Shown here: piece after piece, positions 24,665 to 33,904 of the stretch
Position numbering within the stretch: position 1 is the stretch's first letter
Layout: each line of letters starts with the position of its first letter
Notes under the pieces: generated by a model
The model's database searches: none
The model's input: the letters and a program-made list of their open reading frames with translations, nothing else
What the model was told of the DNA's origin: nothing
Program-made: the position numbers and the translations under genes
From: Neobacillus sp. FSL H8-0543
GTDB lineage: Bacteria; Bacillota; Bacilli; Bacillales; Cytobacillaceae
DNA: 64,000 bases
Reading direction: 5' to 3'
Assembly (NCBI RefSeq): GCF_038592905.1
Contig: NZ_CP151943.1
Coordinates: forward strand, 2,802,501 to 2,866,500

Positions 24665-25831
24665 GTGAGAAAGCTCTCATTGCTCGCTTTTTCCCTTATC
24701 TTGCTGCTTAGTGGGTGTGCACCAAACTTCCAACAGGAAGACAGTGTGGTTCAAACAGAAGATAAAAAGGAAGAGAAAGCGATCATTCCAAAATATAATA
24801 TTTCAGATAACTATTATCGGACGATTTTGCCGTTTGAACCTGGGGAAGCACGTGGCTTAGTCGTTGGTAATGTGAATACTAGATACGATATTAACGAATT
24901 TGAAACGGGTCTAATGCGAATTGCCCAACATAGCTTTGACCCTAAAACCTACTTGTTCCAAGAAGGACAAGAGTTAAAGCGAGATACAGTTAGATCATGG
25001 TTGAATCGGAAATTTACAAATGCACAATTAAAGGAAAAAGGGCTTGAAGAGGAAGAGAATATCGGCTTGAATCCTTTAATTGAAGACAACGTTGATTTCA
25101 AAGAAGGGAACAAAAGTAGTCCGATTTATTTAGCCCATATTTTAGAACATAACTATTTAATTAAGGGTGACGATAATACTGTAAAATTGGGCGGAGTCGT
25201 CATTGGTCTGGCTTTAAACTCAGTCCATTATTATCGAACGGCAATTGGTGAACCCTATTTCGAAGAAGAAATTTCTTTTAAAGAAATGGAAAGAGAAGGG
25301 CAAAAGATTGCTCAAGAGGTTCTAAAACGTTTGCGAGCGAAAAAGGGATTAAAGGATGTTCCAATTACTATTGCCTTGTTTAAACAGCAAAGCAAGTCTT
25401 CCGTTGTACCAGGAAACTTCTTTGCCTATACTACTGCGAGCAAAGGAAACTCGGCGATTGATAAATGGGAAAAGGTTGATGAGAGGTACTTCTTATTTCC
25501 TTCAACCGAAGCACAGGAGTTACACAGAGATGATGTCACTGCTTTTCTTAACTTTAAGCAAGATGTAGAGAAGTACTTTCCAAACTTTAATGGTGTCATT
25601 GGTCGTGCCTTTTACGTTGGAGATCAATTCCAAGATTTGAATATTACGATTCCGATTCAGTTCTATGGAAAAACGGAAGCAATTGGCTTTACTCAATATG
25701 TAACAGGCCTCGTCCTCGAGCATTTTCCAAACTATATTTCCGTTTCAGTTAGCGTGACATCTGTCGACGGACCCGAAGCACTCATTGTCCGCAAGGCAAA
25801 TGAAACCGAACCATTTGTTCATATCTATTAA
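24665..25831 (+). CDS. camS: CamS family lipoprotein (YerH-like)
   Basis: A 388-aa lipoprotein with signal peptide MRKLSLLAFSLILLLSGC; the lipidated Cys is at 18. It belongs to the CamS sex-pheromone lipoprotein family; in enterococci and staphylococci the processed signal peptide acts as a pheromone, but in Bacillus the role is unknown. GTG 24665 is preferred, 6 nt after AGAGGTG. It follows ligA, as yerH does in B. subtilis. Confidence 0.92.
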   Translation: MRKLSLLAFSLILLLSGCAPNFQQEDSVVQTEDKKEEKAIIPKYNISDNYYRTILPFEPGEARGLVVGNVNTRYDINEFETGLMRIAQHSFDPKTYLFQEGQELKRDTVRSWLNRKFTNAQLKEKGLEEEENIGLNPLIEDNVDFKEGNKSSPIYLAHILEHNYLIKGDDNTVKLGGVVIGLALNSVHYYRTAIGEPYFEEEISFKEMEREGQKIAQEVLKRLRAKKGLKDVPITIALFKQQSKSSVVPGNFFAYTTASKGNSAIDKWEKVDERYFLFPSTEAQELHRDDVTAFLNFKQDVEKYFPNFNGVIGRAFYVGDQFQDLNITIPIQFYGKTEAIGFTQYVTGLVLEHFPNYISVSVSVTSVDGPEALIVRKANETEPFVHIY

Positions 25832-25835
25832 CTGG

Positions 25836-25862
25836 ACCTGGCTTATTGCCAGGTCTTTTTTG
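25836..25862 (+). terminator. Terminator after camS
   Basis: ACCTGGC-TTATT-GCCAGGT followed by CTTTTTT. Confidence 0.93.
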
Positions 25863-25894
25863 TATTTTCAAAAATTAATAGTAACCGCTTTCGA

Positions 25895-25924
25895 TTGATA
25901 GGAGATAAAGAATCATGATAGAAT
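25895..25924 (+). promoter_or_regulatory. Putative sigma-A promoter of rocA
   Basis: TTGATA (25895-25900), an 18-nt spacer and TAGAAT (25919-25924), about 48 bp before the start codon. No sigma-54 -24/-12 pair was noticed. Confidence 0.55.
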
Positions 25925-25971
25925 GGACAATGAATGTAAACGTTTTATTTAATACATAGGAGGTTTTAAAA

Positions 25972-27519
25972 ATGGTACAACCTTATAAGCATGAACCATT
26001 TACAGATTTCACGATTGAAGAAAACCGTCAGGCCTATCTTAAGGCGTTAACCACTGTCGAAGGATATTTAGGTCAGGATTATGATCTAGTGATCGGTGGC
26101 GAGAGAATTTCAACCGAGGATAAGATAGTTTCCTATAATCCATCAAATACAGAAGAAATAGTTGGCCGCGTCTCAAAAGCAAGTAGAGAGTTAGCTGAAC
26201 AAGCGATGCAAGCAGCCGTTGAAGCTTTTAAAACATGGAAAAAAACAAAGCCGGAAGTTCGTGCGGATGTACTTTTTAAGGCAGCGACAATTATTCGCCG
26301 TCGTAAGCATGAGTTTTCAGCACTTTTAACAAAAGAGGCAGGAAAACCATGGAGAGAAGCGGATGCAGATACAGCTGAAGCAATTGATTTCCTTGAATAT
26401 TATGGCCGTCAAATGTTGTCTCTAAAGGACGGAGTACCAGTTAACAGTCGTCCAAACGAGTTCAACCGCTATCACTATATTCCGCTTGGCGTAGGAATCA
26501 TTATCTCACCATGGAACTTCCCGCTAGCAATTATGGCAGGAACCACTGTAGCAGCGATTGTTGCGGGTAATACCGTTCTATTAAAACCAGCTTCAACCAC
26601 ACCTGTTGTTGCAGCGAAATTTGTTGAAGTCATGGAAGAAGCGGGTCTTCCAAAGGGCGTCCTTAACTTCGTTCCAGGCAATGGTTCTGAAGTCGGTGAC
26701 TATCTTGTCGACCATAAGGATACTCGCTTTATCAGCTTTACAGGTTCGCGTGATGTCGGACTCCGGATTTTCGAACGTTCATCGAAAGTAAATGAAGGCC
26801 AAATTTGGATGAAGCGTTTAATTGCTGAAATGGGCGGCAAAGACACCATCGTTGTCGACTCAGAAGCAGACCTTGAGCTTGCAGCACAATCAATTGTTGC
26901 TGGAGCATTCGGATTCTCAGGTCAAAAATGTTCAGCTTGCTCACGTGCAGTAATCGTCGAAGATGTATACGATCAGGTATTGAATCGTGTAATCGAGTTA
27001 ACGAAAGAGTTAACAGTTGGTGATCCGACTGATCAAGGTACATTCATGGGTCCTGTCAACGATAATAACGCATTCAAAAAAGTAATGGATTATATTGAAA
27101 TCGGCAAGCAAGAAGGTAAGATTGTTGCTGGTGGTGAAGGTGACAATTCAGTAGGCTATTTCATTCAACCAACTGTAATCGCTGACTTAGCTCCAAAGTC
27201 ACGTATCATGCAAGAAGAAATTTTTGGACCAGTGGTTGGTTTTACAAAGGCGAAGGATTTCGATGAAGCGATTGAAATTGCTAACAATACAGAGTATGGC
27301 TTGACTGGAGCGGTTATCACATCAAACCGCGCCCACATGGAACAAGCACGTGAAGACTTCCATGTCGGTAACCTTTACTTCAACCGTTCATGTACAGGCG
27401 CAATTGTTGGCTACCAGCCATTCGGCGGCTTCAATATGTCCGGTACTGACTCTAAAGCAGGCGGCCCGGATTACTTGCTGCTTCATATGCAAGCTAAGAC
27501 AACGTCTGAGATGTATTAA
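25972..27519 (+). CDS. rocA: L-glutamate gamma-semialdehyde dehydrogenase (RocA/PutC type)
   Basis: A 515-aa aldehyde dehydrogenase. It oxidises glutamate semialdehyde (pyrroline-5-carboxylate) to glutamate with NAD in proline and arginine breakdown. The active-site Cys lies in [14 protein letters not shown] (near 316-329), the general-base Glu in [12 protein letters not shown], and the NAD-binding motif is FTGSRDVG. The start follows TAGGAGG. Its own promoter and terminator make it monocistronic. Confidence 0.95.
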   Translation: MVQPYKHEPFTDFTIEENRQAYLKALTTVEGYLGQDYDLVIGGERISTEDKIVSYNPSNTEEIVGRVSKASRELAEQAMQAAVEAFKTWKKTKPEVRADVLFKAATIIRRRKHEFSALLTKEAGKPWREADADTAEAIDFLEYYGRQMLSLKDGVPVNSRPNEFNRYHYIPLGVGIIISPWNFPLAIMAGTTVAAIVAGNTVLLKPASTTPVVAAKFVEVMEEAGLPKGVLNFVPGNGSEVGDYLVDHKDTRFISFTGSRDVGLRIFERSSKVNEGQIWMKRLIAEMGGKDTIVVDSEADLELAAQSIVAGAFGFSGQKCSACSRAVIVEDVYDQVLNRVIELTKELTVGDPTDQGTFMGPVNDNNAFKKVMDYIEIGKQEGKIVAGGEGDNSVGYFIQPTVIADLAPKSRIMQEEIFGPVVGFTKAKDFDEAIEIANNTEYGLTGAVITSNRAHMEQAREDFHVGNLYFNRSCTGAIVGYQPFGGFNMSGTDSKAGGPDYLLLHMQAKTTSEMY

Positions 27520-27528
27520 TTTATATTT

Positions 27529-27561
27529 AAGTCCAATTCTTAGGAATTGGACTTTTTTTGG
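27529..27561 (+). terminator. Terminator after rocA
   Basis: Arms AAGTCCAATTC and GAATTGGACTT followed by T7. Confidence 0.94.
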
Positions 27562-27598
27562 TGTGTGCGCTTATGTGTTCCAGTATTATCCAATAAAT

Positions 27599-28010
27599 GT
27601 AGTAAGGTAGCTTACTTTTGTAGTAAGTATGATACTTTTTGTAGTAAGTTGTGCGGGGTATCCATTTTTATCCAGAAATTGTAGTAAGGTAGCCTACTTT
27701 TGTAGTAAGTATGATTCTTTTTGTAGTAAGTTGTGTGGGGTATCCAGTTTTATCCAAATATTGTAGTGAGGTAGCTTACTTTTGTAGTAAGTATGATACT
27801 TTTTGTAGTAAGTTGTGCGGATTATCCAGTTTTATCCAAATATTGTAGTAAGGTAGCGTATTTTTGTAGTAAGTATGATACTTTTTGTAGTATGTTGGGT
27901 GATTCATCGAATTTTATCCAAAAATTGTAGTAAAGTAGCTTATTTTTGTAGTAAGTTAGTTTCGGTATCCAGTCTTATCCAATATTTGTAGTAAGTGGAA
28001 TTCGATTTGT
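27599..28010. repeat. Tandem array, ~82-bp period, rich in TTGTAGTAAG
   Basis: Units begin near 27599, 27681, 27763, 27845 and 27927, the last ones decayed. Each contains GTAGTAAGGTAGCTTAC, then TTTGTAGTAAGTATGATAC and TTTTTGTAGTAAGTTG, and ends with TATCCAGTTTTATCC. The 10-mer TTGTAGTAAG recurs up to three times per unit. No gene is visible in the array. It stands between rocA and the nirB control region. Confidence 0.88.
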
Positions 28011-28068
28011 AGTGAAACCCCTAAACTTAGTAGAAAGCAATCTCCACTATCCCCCTTTATGACAAAAA

Positions 28069-28113
28069 TGTGAAGCATTTCACAAATAACCTTACATTGT
28101 GACCAACTTCACA
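28069..28113 (+). promoter_or_regulatory. Two Fnr/Crp-type sites upstream of nirB
   Basis: TGTGAAGCATTTCACA (28069-28084) and TGTGACCAACTTCACA (28098-28113) are both perfect TGTGA-N6-TCACA palindromes, the Bacillus Fnr consensus. They lie 29 bp apart. The downstream site is centred about 42 bp before the start site expected from TACAAT at 28136-28141, the classic class II activator position. This suggests anaerobic activation of nitrite reduction. Confidence 0.8.
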
Positions 28114-28135
28114 ATCATAACTCGCTCCTAAGATT

Positions 28136-28141
28136 TACAAT
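28136..28141 (+). promoter_or_regulatory. Putative -10 of the nirB promoter
   Basis: TACAAT with no good -35, which fits an activator-dependent promoter. Its distance from the Fnr-type site supports the assignment. Confidence 0.5.
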
Positions 28142-28209
28142 GTATTTATAGAGAAAAACGTAAATACCGTATATTCATAGATTAATCACATTAAAAGGAG
28201 CGATCCAAC

Positions 28210-30624
28210 ATGAAAAAACTTGTAATGATAGGGAACGGGATGGCGGGCGTTAGAACGATTGAAGAAATCCTAAAAATCTCTCCAGAGCAATTCGAAGTGA
28301 CCATTTTTGGACAAGAGCCACACCCTAACTACAATCGAATTAAACTATCAAACATCCTACAAGGAGATACAAACTTTGACGATATTATAATTAATCCACT
28401 AGATTGGTATAAAGAAAATAATATTCAATTATACACAGACGAAGCAGTAACTAAGATTGATGTCGAAGCGAAGAAAGTCATCTCAGATCAAGGCCGTGAA
28501 GTACAGTATGATGAATTAATCATTGCCACTGGTTCGAACTCATTTATTCTACCTATTCCAGGGGCCGATAAAATCGGAGTCACTGGTTTTCGTGATATCA
28601 AAGATTGTGAAATGATGATCAAGTCAGCACGGCAATATAAAAAGGCAGTGGTAATCGGCGGCGGACTTCTTGGTCTTGAAGCAGCAAGAGGATTACTAAA
28701 CCTTGGGATGAAGGTGGATGTTGTCCATCTAATGCCAAGTTTAATGGAGCGCCAACTCGACCCAATTGCTTCATCCTTACTGAAAGCTGAGCTCGAATCC
28801 CAAGGCATGAACTTTTTAATGGAAAAAGAAACAGTTGAAATTATAGGAGATGAGTGCGTTGCTGGTCTTCGTTTTAAAGATGGGTCACACGTTCCAGCAG
28901 ATCTTGTTGTCATGGCAATCGGGATTAAGTCTAATTCAATAGTTGCAAAAGAAAGTGGAATCTACGTTAACCGCGGGATTGTCGTTAATGACTATATGGA
29001 AACAAGTGCAGCAAATGTGTATGCAGTTGGCGAATGTGCCGAGCATAGAGAAATTGTTTACGGCTTAGTTGCACCATTATACGAGCAAGGTAAGATCCTT
29101 GCTGAGAGAATTTGTGGGAAAGAAGCTGCACCATACGAAGGATCAGTGACAGGCACCCAGTTAAAGGTTGCTGGAGTTGACCTGTTTTCAGCAGGTGAGA
29201 TTTTTGAAGATGGTACAACAAAATCAATTATGGTTTATAACGAATATGAAGGCGTTTATAAGAGAGCATTAGTCCGTAACAACCGAATCGTTGGAATTGT
29301 CCTTTATGGTAATACAAAAGATAGTACTAGACTTTTCCGAATGCTATCGAAAAAGGAAGATATCACGGGAGTATCCATTTTTGAATCACACTGTTCAGCT
29401 GAAGGCGGCAGCGGTGATATTGCTTCTATGCCGAATGATGAATTGGTGTGTGGGTGTAATGGCGTAACAAAAGGAGCAATTATTGAGGCGATTAAAGCAC
29501 AAGGTCTGACCACACTTGACCAAGTAAGTCATTGTACAAATGCAGGCCGTTCTTGCGGACGCTGTAAACCAATGGTAAATGATATTTTAGCTTACACACT
29601 TGGTGACGAATTTGATGCGACTGCTGCACAGAAAACGAGCATTTGCGGATGTACAACCATCAGCCGTGAAGAGCTAATTGAGGAAATTAAAGAAAAGGGC
29701 TTATCTAGTGTGAAAGAAGTGATGAACGTCCTCGAGTGGAATAATGAAGAAGGTTGTACAAAATGTCGTCCAGCGATCAACTATTACCTAGGCATGGTTC
29801 ACATGGATGAATACAAGGACGATCGCGATTCTCGTCTAGTGAATGAGAAAATGCATGCGAATATACAGAAGGATGGAACCTACTCTGTAGTGCCAAGAAT
29901 GTATGGTGGTGTGACAACGGCGGCGGATTTGAAAAAGATTGCTGAGGTGGCTGAAAAGTATGAGGTGCCGCTTGTAAAATTAACCGGTGGACAGCGGATT
30001 GGCTTGTTCGGCGTGAAAAAAGAAGATTTACCTAGTATGTGGGAAGAGCTTGATATGCCATCAGGTTATGCCTACGGAAAGACTCTTCGTACGGTGAAAA
30101 CCTGTGTAGGTGCGCAATTCTGCCGCTATGGTACACAGGATTCAATGTCACTCGGAATTGAATTAGAGAAGAAGTTTGAACGTCTTGATACACCACATAA
30201 AGTGAAAATGGGCGTGTCTGCCTGCCCAAGAAACTGTTCCGAAGCGGGAATCAAGGATATTGGCTTTGTTGGCATCGATGGTGGCTGGGAAATCTATGTT
30301 GCTGGTAACGGCGGCGTCGATCTTCGTGCAGGTGATCTGTTAGCGACAGTGAAAACTGAAGCGGAGGTCATGGAAATGACCGCTGCTTATCTTCAATACT
30401 ACCGTGAAACGGCTAATTACTTAGAGCGTACCTCTAAATGGGTCGAACGTGTCGGCTTAGACCATGTAAAAGAAGTGCTAGCAAATGAAGAAACAAGAAA
30501 AGCATTAAATGAACGGATGGACATAACGTTGAAGAAATACATTGAGCCTTGGAATGAAGCAATCCAGAGTGAAAAAATTAAAGATAAATACTATGCAGTT
30601 CATACTGTCAAGGCGGGGGAGTGA
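28210..30624 (+). CDS. nirB: Nitrite reductase [NAD(P)H] large subunit NirB/NasD
   Basis: An 804-aa cytosolic enzyme reducing nitrite to ammonia. In order: an FAD/NAD(P)H disulfide-reductase-type domain (GNGMAGVRTIEEI at the N-terminus, VVIGGGLLGLEAA near 150), two BFD-like [2Fe-2S] segments (CGCNGVTKG with CTNAGRSCGRCKP, then CGCTTISREE with CTKCRPAINYY), a ferredoxin-like half-domain, and the siroheme/[4Fe-4S] site with Cys in CVGAQFC (near 631-637) and CPRNC (near 672-676). The start follows AAAAGGAGCG. It leads a unit with nirD and siroheme genes. Confidence 0.97.
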   Translation: MKKLVMIGNGMAGVRTIEEILKISPEQFEVTIFGQEPHPNYNRIKLSNILQGDTNFDDIIINPLDWYKENNIQLYTDEAVTKIDVEAKKVISDQGREVQYDELIIATGSNSFILPIPGADKIGVTGFRDIKDCEMMIKSARQYKKAVVIGGGLLGLEAARGLLNLGMKVDVVHLMPSLMERQLDPIASSLLKAELESQGMNFLMEKETVEIIGDECVAGLRFKDGSHVPADLVVMAIGIKSNSIVAKESGIYVNRGIVVNDYMETSAANVYAVGECAEHREIVYGLVAPLYEQGKILAERICGKEAAPYEGSVTGTQLKVAGVDLFSAGEIFEDGTTKSIMVYNEYEGVYKRALVRNNRIVGIVLYGNTKDSTRLFRMLSKKEDITGVSIFESHCSAEGGSGDIASMPNDELVCGCNGVTKGAIIEAIKAQGLTTLDQVSHCTNAGRSCGRCKPMVNDILAYTLGDEFDATAAQKTSICGCTTISREELIEEIKEKGLSSVKEVMNVLEWNNEEGCTKCRPAINYYLGMVHMDEYKDDRDSRLVNEKMHANIQKDGTYSVVPRMYGGVTTAADLKKIAEVAEKYEVPLVKLTGGQRIGLFGVKKEDLPSMWEELDMPSGYAYGKTLRTVKTCVGAQFCRYGTQDSMSLGIELEKKFERLDTPHKVKMGVSACPRNCSEAGIKDIGFVGIDGGWEIYVAGNGGVDLRAGDLLATVKTEAEVMEMTAAYLQYYRETANYLERTSKWVERVGLDHVKEVLANEETRKALNERMDITLKKYIEPWNEAIQSEKIKDKYYAVHTVKAGE

Positions 30625-30629
30625 TACAA

Positions 30630-30950
30630 ATGTTAGTAACAAAAACTCGTACTCTAGTAGCTAATTATTCTAATCTCCCAATACGGTCTGGTTACACGGT
30701 AAACATCAATGATAACAACATAGCACTTTTTAAAGTTACCGATGGAAAGGTGTATGCGATTGAAAATCACAGTCCGCACCCTAAGGGTGGAGTGTTAACC
30801 GAAGGACTGGTAAGTAGTGATTTTGTTTTTTGCCCTGTTTATGATTGGAAAATCTCATTAGTGGATGGCAAGGTTCAGTCGCCAGACGAAGGTCAGGTAA
30901 AAACCTATCAAGTGGAAGTAGAAGAAGATAACGTTTATATTATTATATAA
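30630..30950 (+). CDS. nirD: Nitrite reductase small subunit NirD/NasE
   Basis: A 106-aa Rieske-fold subunit. The places where true Rieske proteins have C-x-H and C-x2-H read ENHSPHPKGG and FCPVYDWK, so a [2Fe-2S] cluster is unlikely, as is normal for NirD. ATG 30630 sits behind GGGGGAG, 5 nt after nirB; a GTG at 30621 is possible but overlaps the ribosome binding site. Confidence 0.92.
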   Translation: MLVTKTRTLVANYSNLPIRSGYTVNINDNNIALFKVTDGKVYAIENHSPHPKGGVLTEGLVSSDFVFCPVYDWKISLVDGKVQSPDEGQVKTYQVEVEEDNVYIII

Positions 30951-30974
30951 AGAGTGTGGAAGGATGGCTGCAGC

Positions 30975-32423
30975 ATGACAACAGGAAAAGTGTTTTTAGT
31001 AGGAGCAGGGCCAGGGGACATTCGCTTAATTACGGTAAAAGGTTTGGAGGCTATTAAGAAGGCTGAGGTTATTTTATATGACCGGCTAGCCAATCCTAAG
31101 CTTTTGGAGTTTGCTCCAGAAGATTGCGAGCTAATTTATTGTGGAAAACTGCCAGACCGCCATATTTTACGCCAAGAGAAAATCAATGATCTTTTGGTAG
31201 AAAAGGCGTTAGAAGGTAAAAGAGTCGTACGTTTAAAAGGTGGCGACCCTGGTGTTTTCGGCCGTGTTGGTGAAGAAGCCGCTGCCCTTGCTACCTATCA
31301 GATTCCTTTTGAAATTGTTCCTGGCATTTCATCGGGGATTGCAGCCCCCCTTTATGCAGGAATTCCGGTTACCCACCGCGAGCATGCAGAATCGTTTGCG
31401 GTTGTAACTGCCCACGATAAATCAATCGATGGTAAACCAATGCTAGACTGGGAAGGGCTTGTCCGTGGAGTAGATACAATCGCTTTTTACATGGGAGTAG
31501 GAAATCTACCGTTTATCTGTGAAAACTTGATTGCTCATGGAAAGCTATCAACTACTCCGATTATATTAATTCAATGGGGAACCTTCGGCCGTCAGAAGAC
31601 TTTACAAGGAACTCTTGCAGATATTTCAGCAAAGGTACGTGAGGCTAAGTTCAGCAATCCAGCAATTATTCTCGTTGGCGAAGTCATTTCACTACGTGAA
31701 AAAATCAGTTGGTTTGAAAAACTGCCGTTGTATGGCAGGCAGATCCTCCTTGCGCGTACAGGTGAAAGCGTGAGTGGCTTAGCGCAGGAATTAATGGAGA
31801 AGGGTGCAGATGTAATTGAATTTCCGAAATGGAAAAAGATAATTATCCCTGTAGACGTTAGTAAAGTAATCGCCTATGATCATATTCTGTTTTCATCACC
31901 TGAAAGCGTGGAGGAATTTTTCCAAGCAGTCATTGATAAAGGAATCGACATTCGAAAAATTAAAGCTGATTTCTTTGTGCGCTCAAGCAAATCGTTAAAA
32001 TCCCTAAAAGAACGAGGATTTGTTGCTCAACTAATTGTTGATATGCCAGAGACGGTTAGCTTATTGATTGTTGGTGATGATCCTATATTGAAAAAAGAAT
32101 ATGAACAAGCCGACGTTCTGGCTATTAGCAGAAAAGTGTTGGATCAGCAGTTTCTACCCATTTTTAAAAGAATGATAGAGGAAGCGGATGTGAATACAGT
32201 AGTCTTCCCGAGCAGAGCAGCCGTTGGGGCCATGTTTGAAGGTTTGAGGGAATGCGGTATTGAAGCTGTCGAGCTTTTTAAAAGTTTGAAGGTGGTTTGT
32301 ATGGGTCAACAAACGAGAAATGCCTTTGAAGATGCTGGCTTTAAGATAGATGGAATGCCACAGTCCCCAACGAAAGAAGCGTTGATCGAGTATTTAATTC
32401 AGCGACCCATTGCAGGAAATTAG
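30975..32423 (+). CDS. nasF: Fused uroporphyrinogen-III C-methyltransferase/synthase (NasF-like)
   Basis: A 482-aa fusion. Residues 1-245 are the CobA-type SAM-dependent methyltransferase that makes precorrin-2 (VFLVGAGPGDIRLITVKGLE, YDRLANP, VVRLKGGDPGVFGR, VPGISSGIAAPLYAGIPVTH). Residues ~255-480 resemble HemD uroporphyrinogen-III synthase. The methyltransferase start at ATG 30975 is set by the conserved MTTGKVFLVGAGPG. It provides siroheme for NirB together with the next two genes. Confidence 0.92.
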   Translation: MTTGKVFLVGAGPGDIRLITVKGLEAIKKAEVILYDRLANPKLLEFAPEDCELIYCGKLPDRHILRQEKINDLLVEKALEGKRVVRLKGGDPGVFGRVGEEAAALATYQIPFEIVPGISSGIAAPLYAGIPVTHREHAESFAVVTAHDKSIDGKPMLDWEGLVRGVDTIAFYMGVGNLPFICENLIAHGKLSTTPIILIQWGTFGRQKTLQGTLADISAKVREAKFSNPAIILVGEVISLREKISWFEKLPLYGRQILLARTGESVSGLAQELMEKGADVIEFPKWKKIIIPVDVSKVIAYDHILFSSPESVEEFFQAVIDKGIDIRKIKADFFVRSSKSLKSLKERGFVAQLIVDMPETVSLLIVGDDPILKKEYEQADVLAISRKVLDQQFLPIFKRMIEEADVNTVVFPSRAAVGAMFEGLRECGIEAVELFKSLKVVCMGQQTRNAFEDAGFKIDGMPQSPTKEALIEYLIQRPIAGN

Positions 32424-32425
32424 CA

Positions 32426-33121
32426 ATGGAAGCAATCATCTATATTGCCCATGGTAGTCGTCGGCAAGAGGCAAATGAGAAGTTTATTGCCTTTATTGGT
32501 GAAGTAATGAAAAGGTCTGGAGCTGCGGTTCAGGCCTTTGGATTTATCGAACATGCAGAGCCAACAATTAGACAGGCAATCGAGGAGTGTACGGAACAAG
32601 GCGTACAAGAGATTACTGTTGTGCCGGTGTTGTTATTGCCTGGAATCCATTCAAACGAGGATATTCCAGCAGAATGCAAGGGATATCCTAATGCGGTTTT
32701 CTATTATGGTAAGCCGATAGGTGTAGATGAAATTATGGTCAATTTGCTTTATGATAGGCTATCTAGTGCTGGGTTTGGCAAGCATGCAAATGATACCGTA
32801 CTACTTGTTGGACATGGAAGTCGAGAGCCGGCTGCTGCGATTGAATTTGAAAGACTAGCTAACGGGCTATCAGTCAAAATCGCCGGGGAAGTCTATACGG
32901 GCTACTTAACTACCTCTGTATCGTATCAAGATAAGATCAAACAGCTTTCGGAAAAAAACATATATATTCTTCCCTACTTATTGTTTTCTGGTGGATATAC
33001 CGCCAAAATGGAGAAAGAAATAAGTGGGCTTGGCGCAAGGGTGACGCTTTGTGACCCTATTGGCTTTGATGAGAAATTATATCCGTTAATTCAAAAACGG
33101 GCGAATGAGGTGTGGGTATGA
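32426..33121 (+). CDS. sirB: Sirohydrochlorin chelatase (CbiX/SirB family)
   Basis: A 231-aa protein with two CbiX-like halves: IYIAHGSRRQEANEKF at the N-terminus and LLVGHGSREPAAAIEFE in the middle, each bearing the metal-binding HGS motif. It inserts iron (or cobalt) into sirohydrochlorin; the nitrite reductase context favours iron and siroheme. It begins 3 nt after nasF and overlaps sirC by 4 nt. Confidence 0.9.
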   Translation: MEAIIYIAHGSRRQEANEKFIAFIGEVMKRSGAAVQAFGFIEHAEPTIRQAIEECTEQGVQEITVVPVLLLPGIHSNEDIPAECKGYPNAVFYYGKPIGVDEIMVNLLYDRLSSAGFGKHANDTVLLVGHGSREPAAAIEFERLANGLSVKIAGEVYTGYLTTSVSYQDKIKQLSEKNIYILPYLLFSGGYTAKMEKEISGLGARVTLCDPIGFDEKLYPLIQKRANEVWV

Positions 33122-33744
33122 GTTCATATTATCCGATTATGTTACGGCTGGAAGGTAAAAGGGTTGTTGTCGTTGGGGGCGGAAAGGTTTCCGAGCGAAA
33201 GGTTAGCGGAATGCTGGGGACCGGTGCTGATATTGTTGTTATCAGTCCTGAAGCAACCGCTGAACTTCAGAGACTTGCCAGTAGTGGGGAAATTGACTGG
33301 AAGAGAAAATCGTTTTCAGCAGAAGACTTGGGTAATGCCTTTATGATTTTTGCCGCAACAAACGACTATGATCTAAATCAGTCTATTCGGAGGATTACTA
33401 GGAACCATCAGCTTGTTACGATTGTTGATGACCCTGAAGGCTCGGACTTTCATGTTCCGTCTCAAATGCAGCGCGGGCGATTAAGCATTGCTGTTTCAAC
33501 AGGCGGTGCGAGTCCAAAGCTGGCGAGCAAAATTCGCGAAGAGCTTGCAGAGCAGTTTGATGACTCCTACGAGGACTATCTTGATTTTCTTTTTCAGGCA
33601 AGGCAGCAAGTCTTGAAAGAAGTGAAGGACTCCACTATTAAAAAGAGACTTTTATCAGCAATCGTAAGCTCCGAGTTTTTGACTAGTAAGGATCGTGAAG
33701 GCGATTTTAATAGATTATATGAAGAGATGAAGGCGGGTACCTGA
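33118..33744 (+). CDS. sirC: Precorrin-2 dehydrogenase (SirC/YlnF-like)
   Basis: A 208-aa NAD-dependent enzyme of the MET8/CysG N-terminal family. It oxidises precorrin-2 to sirohydrochlorin. Motifs: Rossmann VVVVGGGKVSERKV at the N-terminus, FAATNDYDLNQSI, and FHVPSQMQRGRLSIAVSTGGASP. ATG 33118 overlaps the sirB stop and follows GAGGTG. Last gene of the nirB unit. Confidence 0.92.
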   Translation: MSSYYPIMLRLEGKRVVVVGGGKVSERKVSGMLGTGADIVVISPEATAELQRLASSGEIDWKRKSFSAEDLGNAFMIFAATNDYDLNQSIRRITRNHQLVTIVDDPEGSDFHVPSQMQRGRLSIAVSTGGASPKLASKIREELAEQFDDSYEDYLDFLFQARQQVLKEVKDSTIKKRLLSAIVSSEFLTSKDREGDFNRLYEEMKAGT

Positions 33745-33768
33745 AGATGGGTATCCGCCTTTTTATAT
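33734..33768 (+). terminator. Terminator of the nirB-sirC unit
   Basis: GGCGGGTACC and GGGTATCCGCC pair, followed by a T-run. The stem includes the sirC stop codon. Confidence 0.88.
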
Positions 33769-33850
33769 GGTATAAAGACCTAGGACAGGGAGTATTTACC
33801 TATTTTTAAAAATTTTCAGAAAAGTAGTTCCAATTTTAAAAAGTGTGTTA

Positions 33851-33858
33851 TATAATAC
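33851..33858 (+). promoter_or_regulatory. Putative -10 of the aceBA promoter
   Basis: A TATAAT hexamer in TTATATAATACAAAAC lies ~50 bp before aceB. The -35 match (near GTTCCA) is poor, which may mean activator or catabolite control. Confidence 0.45.
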
Positions 33859-33904
33859 AAAACGAGGATAGTTACTGTATTATAACAAAGAGGTGAGTGA
33901 GTTC

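Noticed and set aside
30630-30950. NirD lacking Rieske ligands as a broken gene
   Set aside because: Small subunits of this enzyme family normally lack the iron-sulfur ligands.
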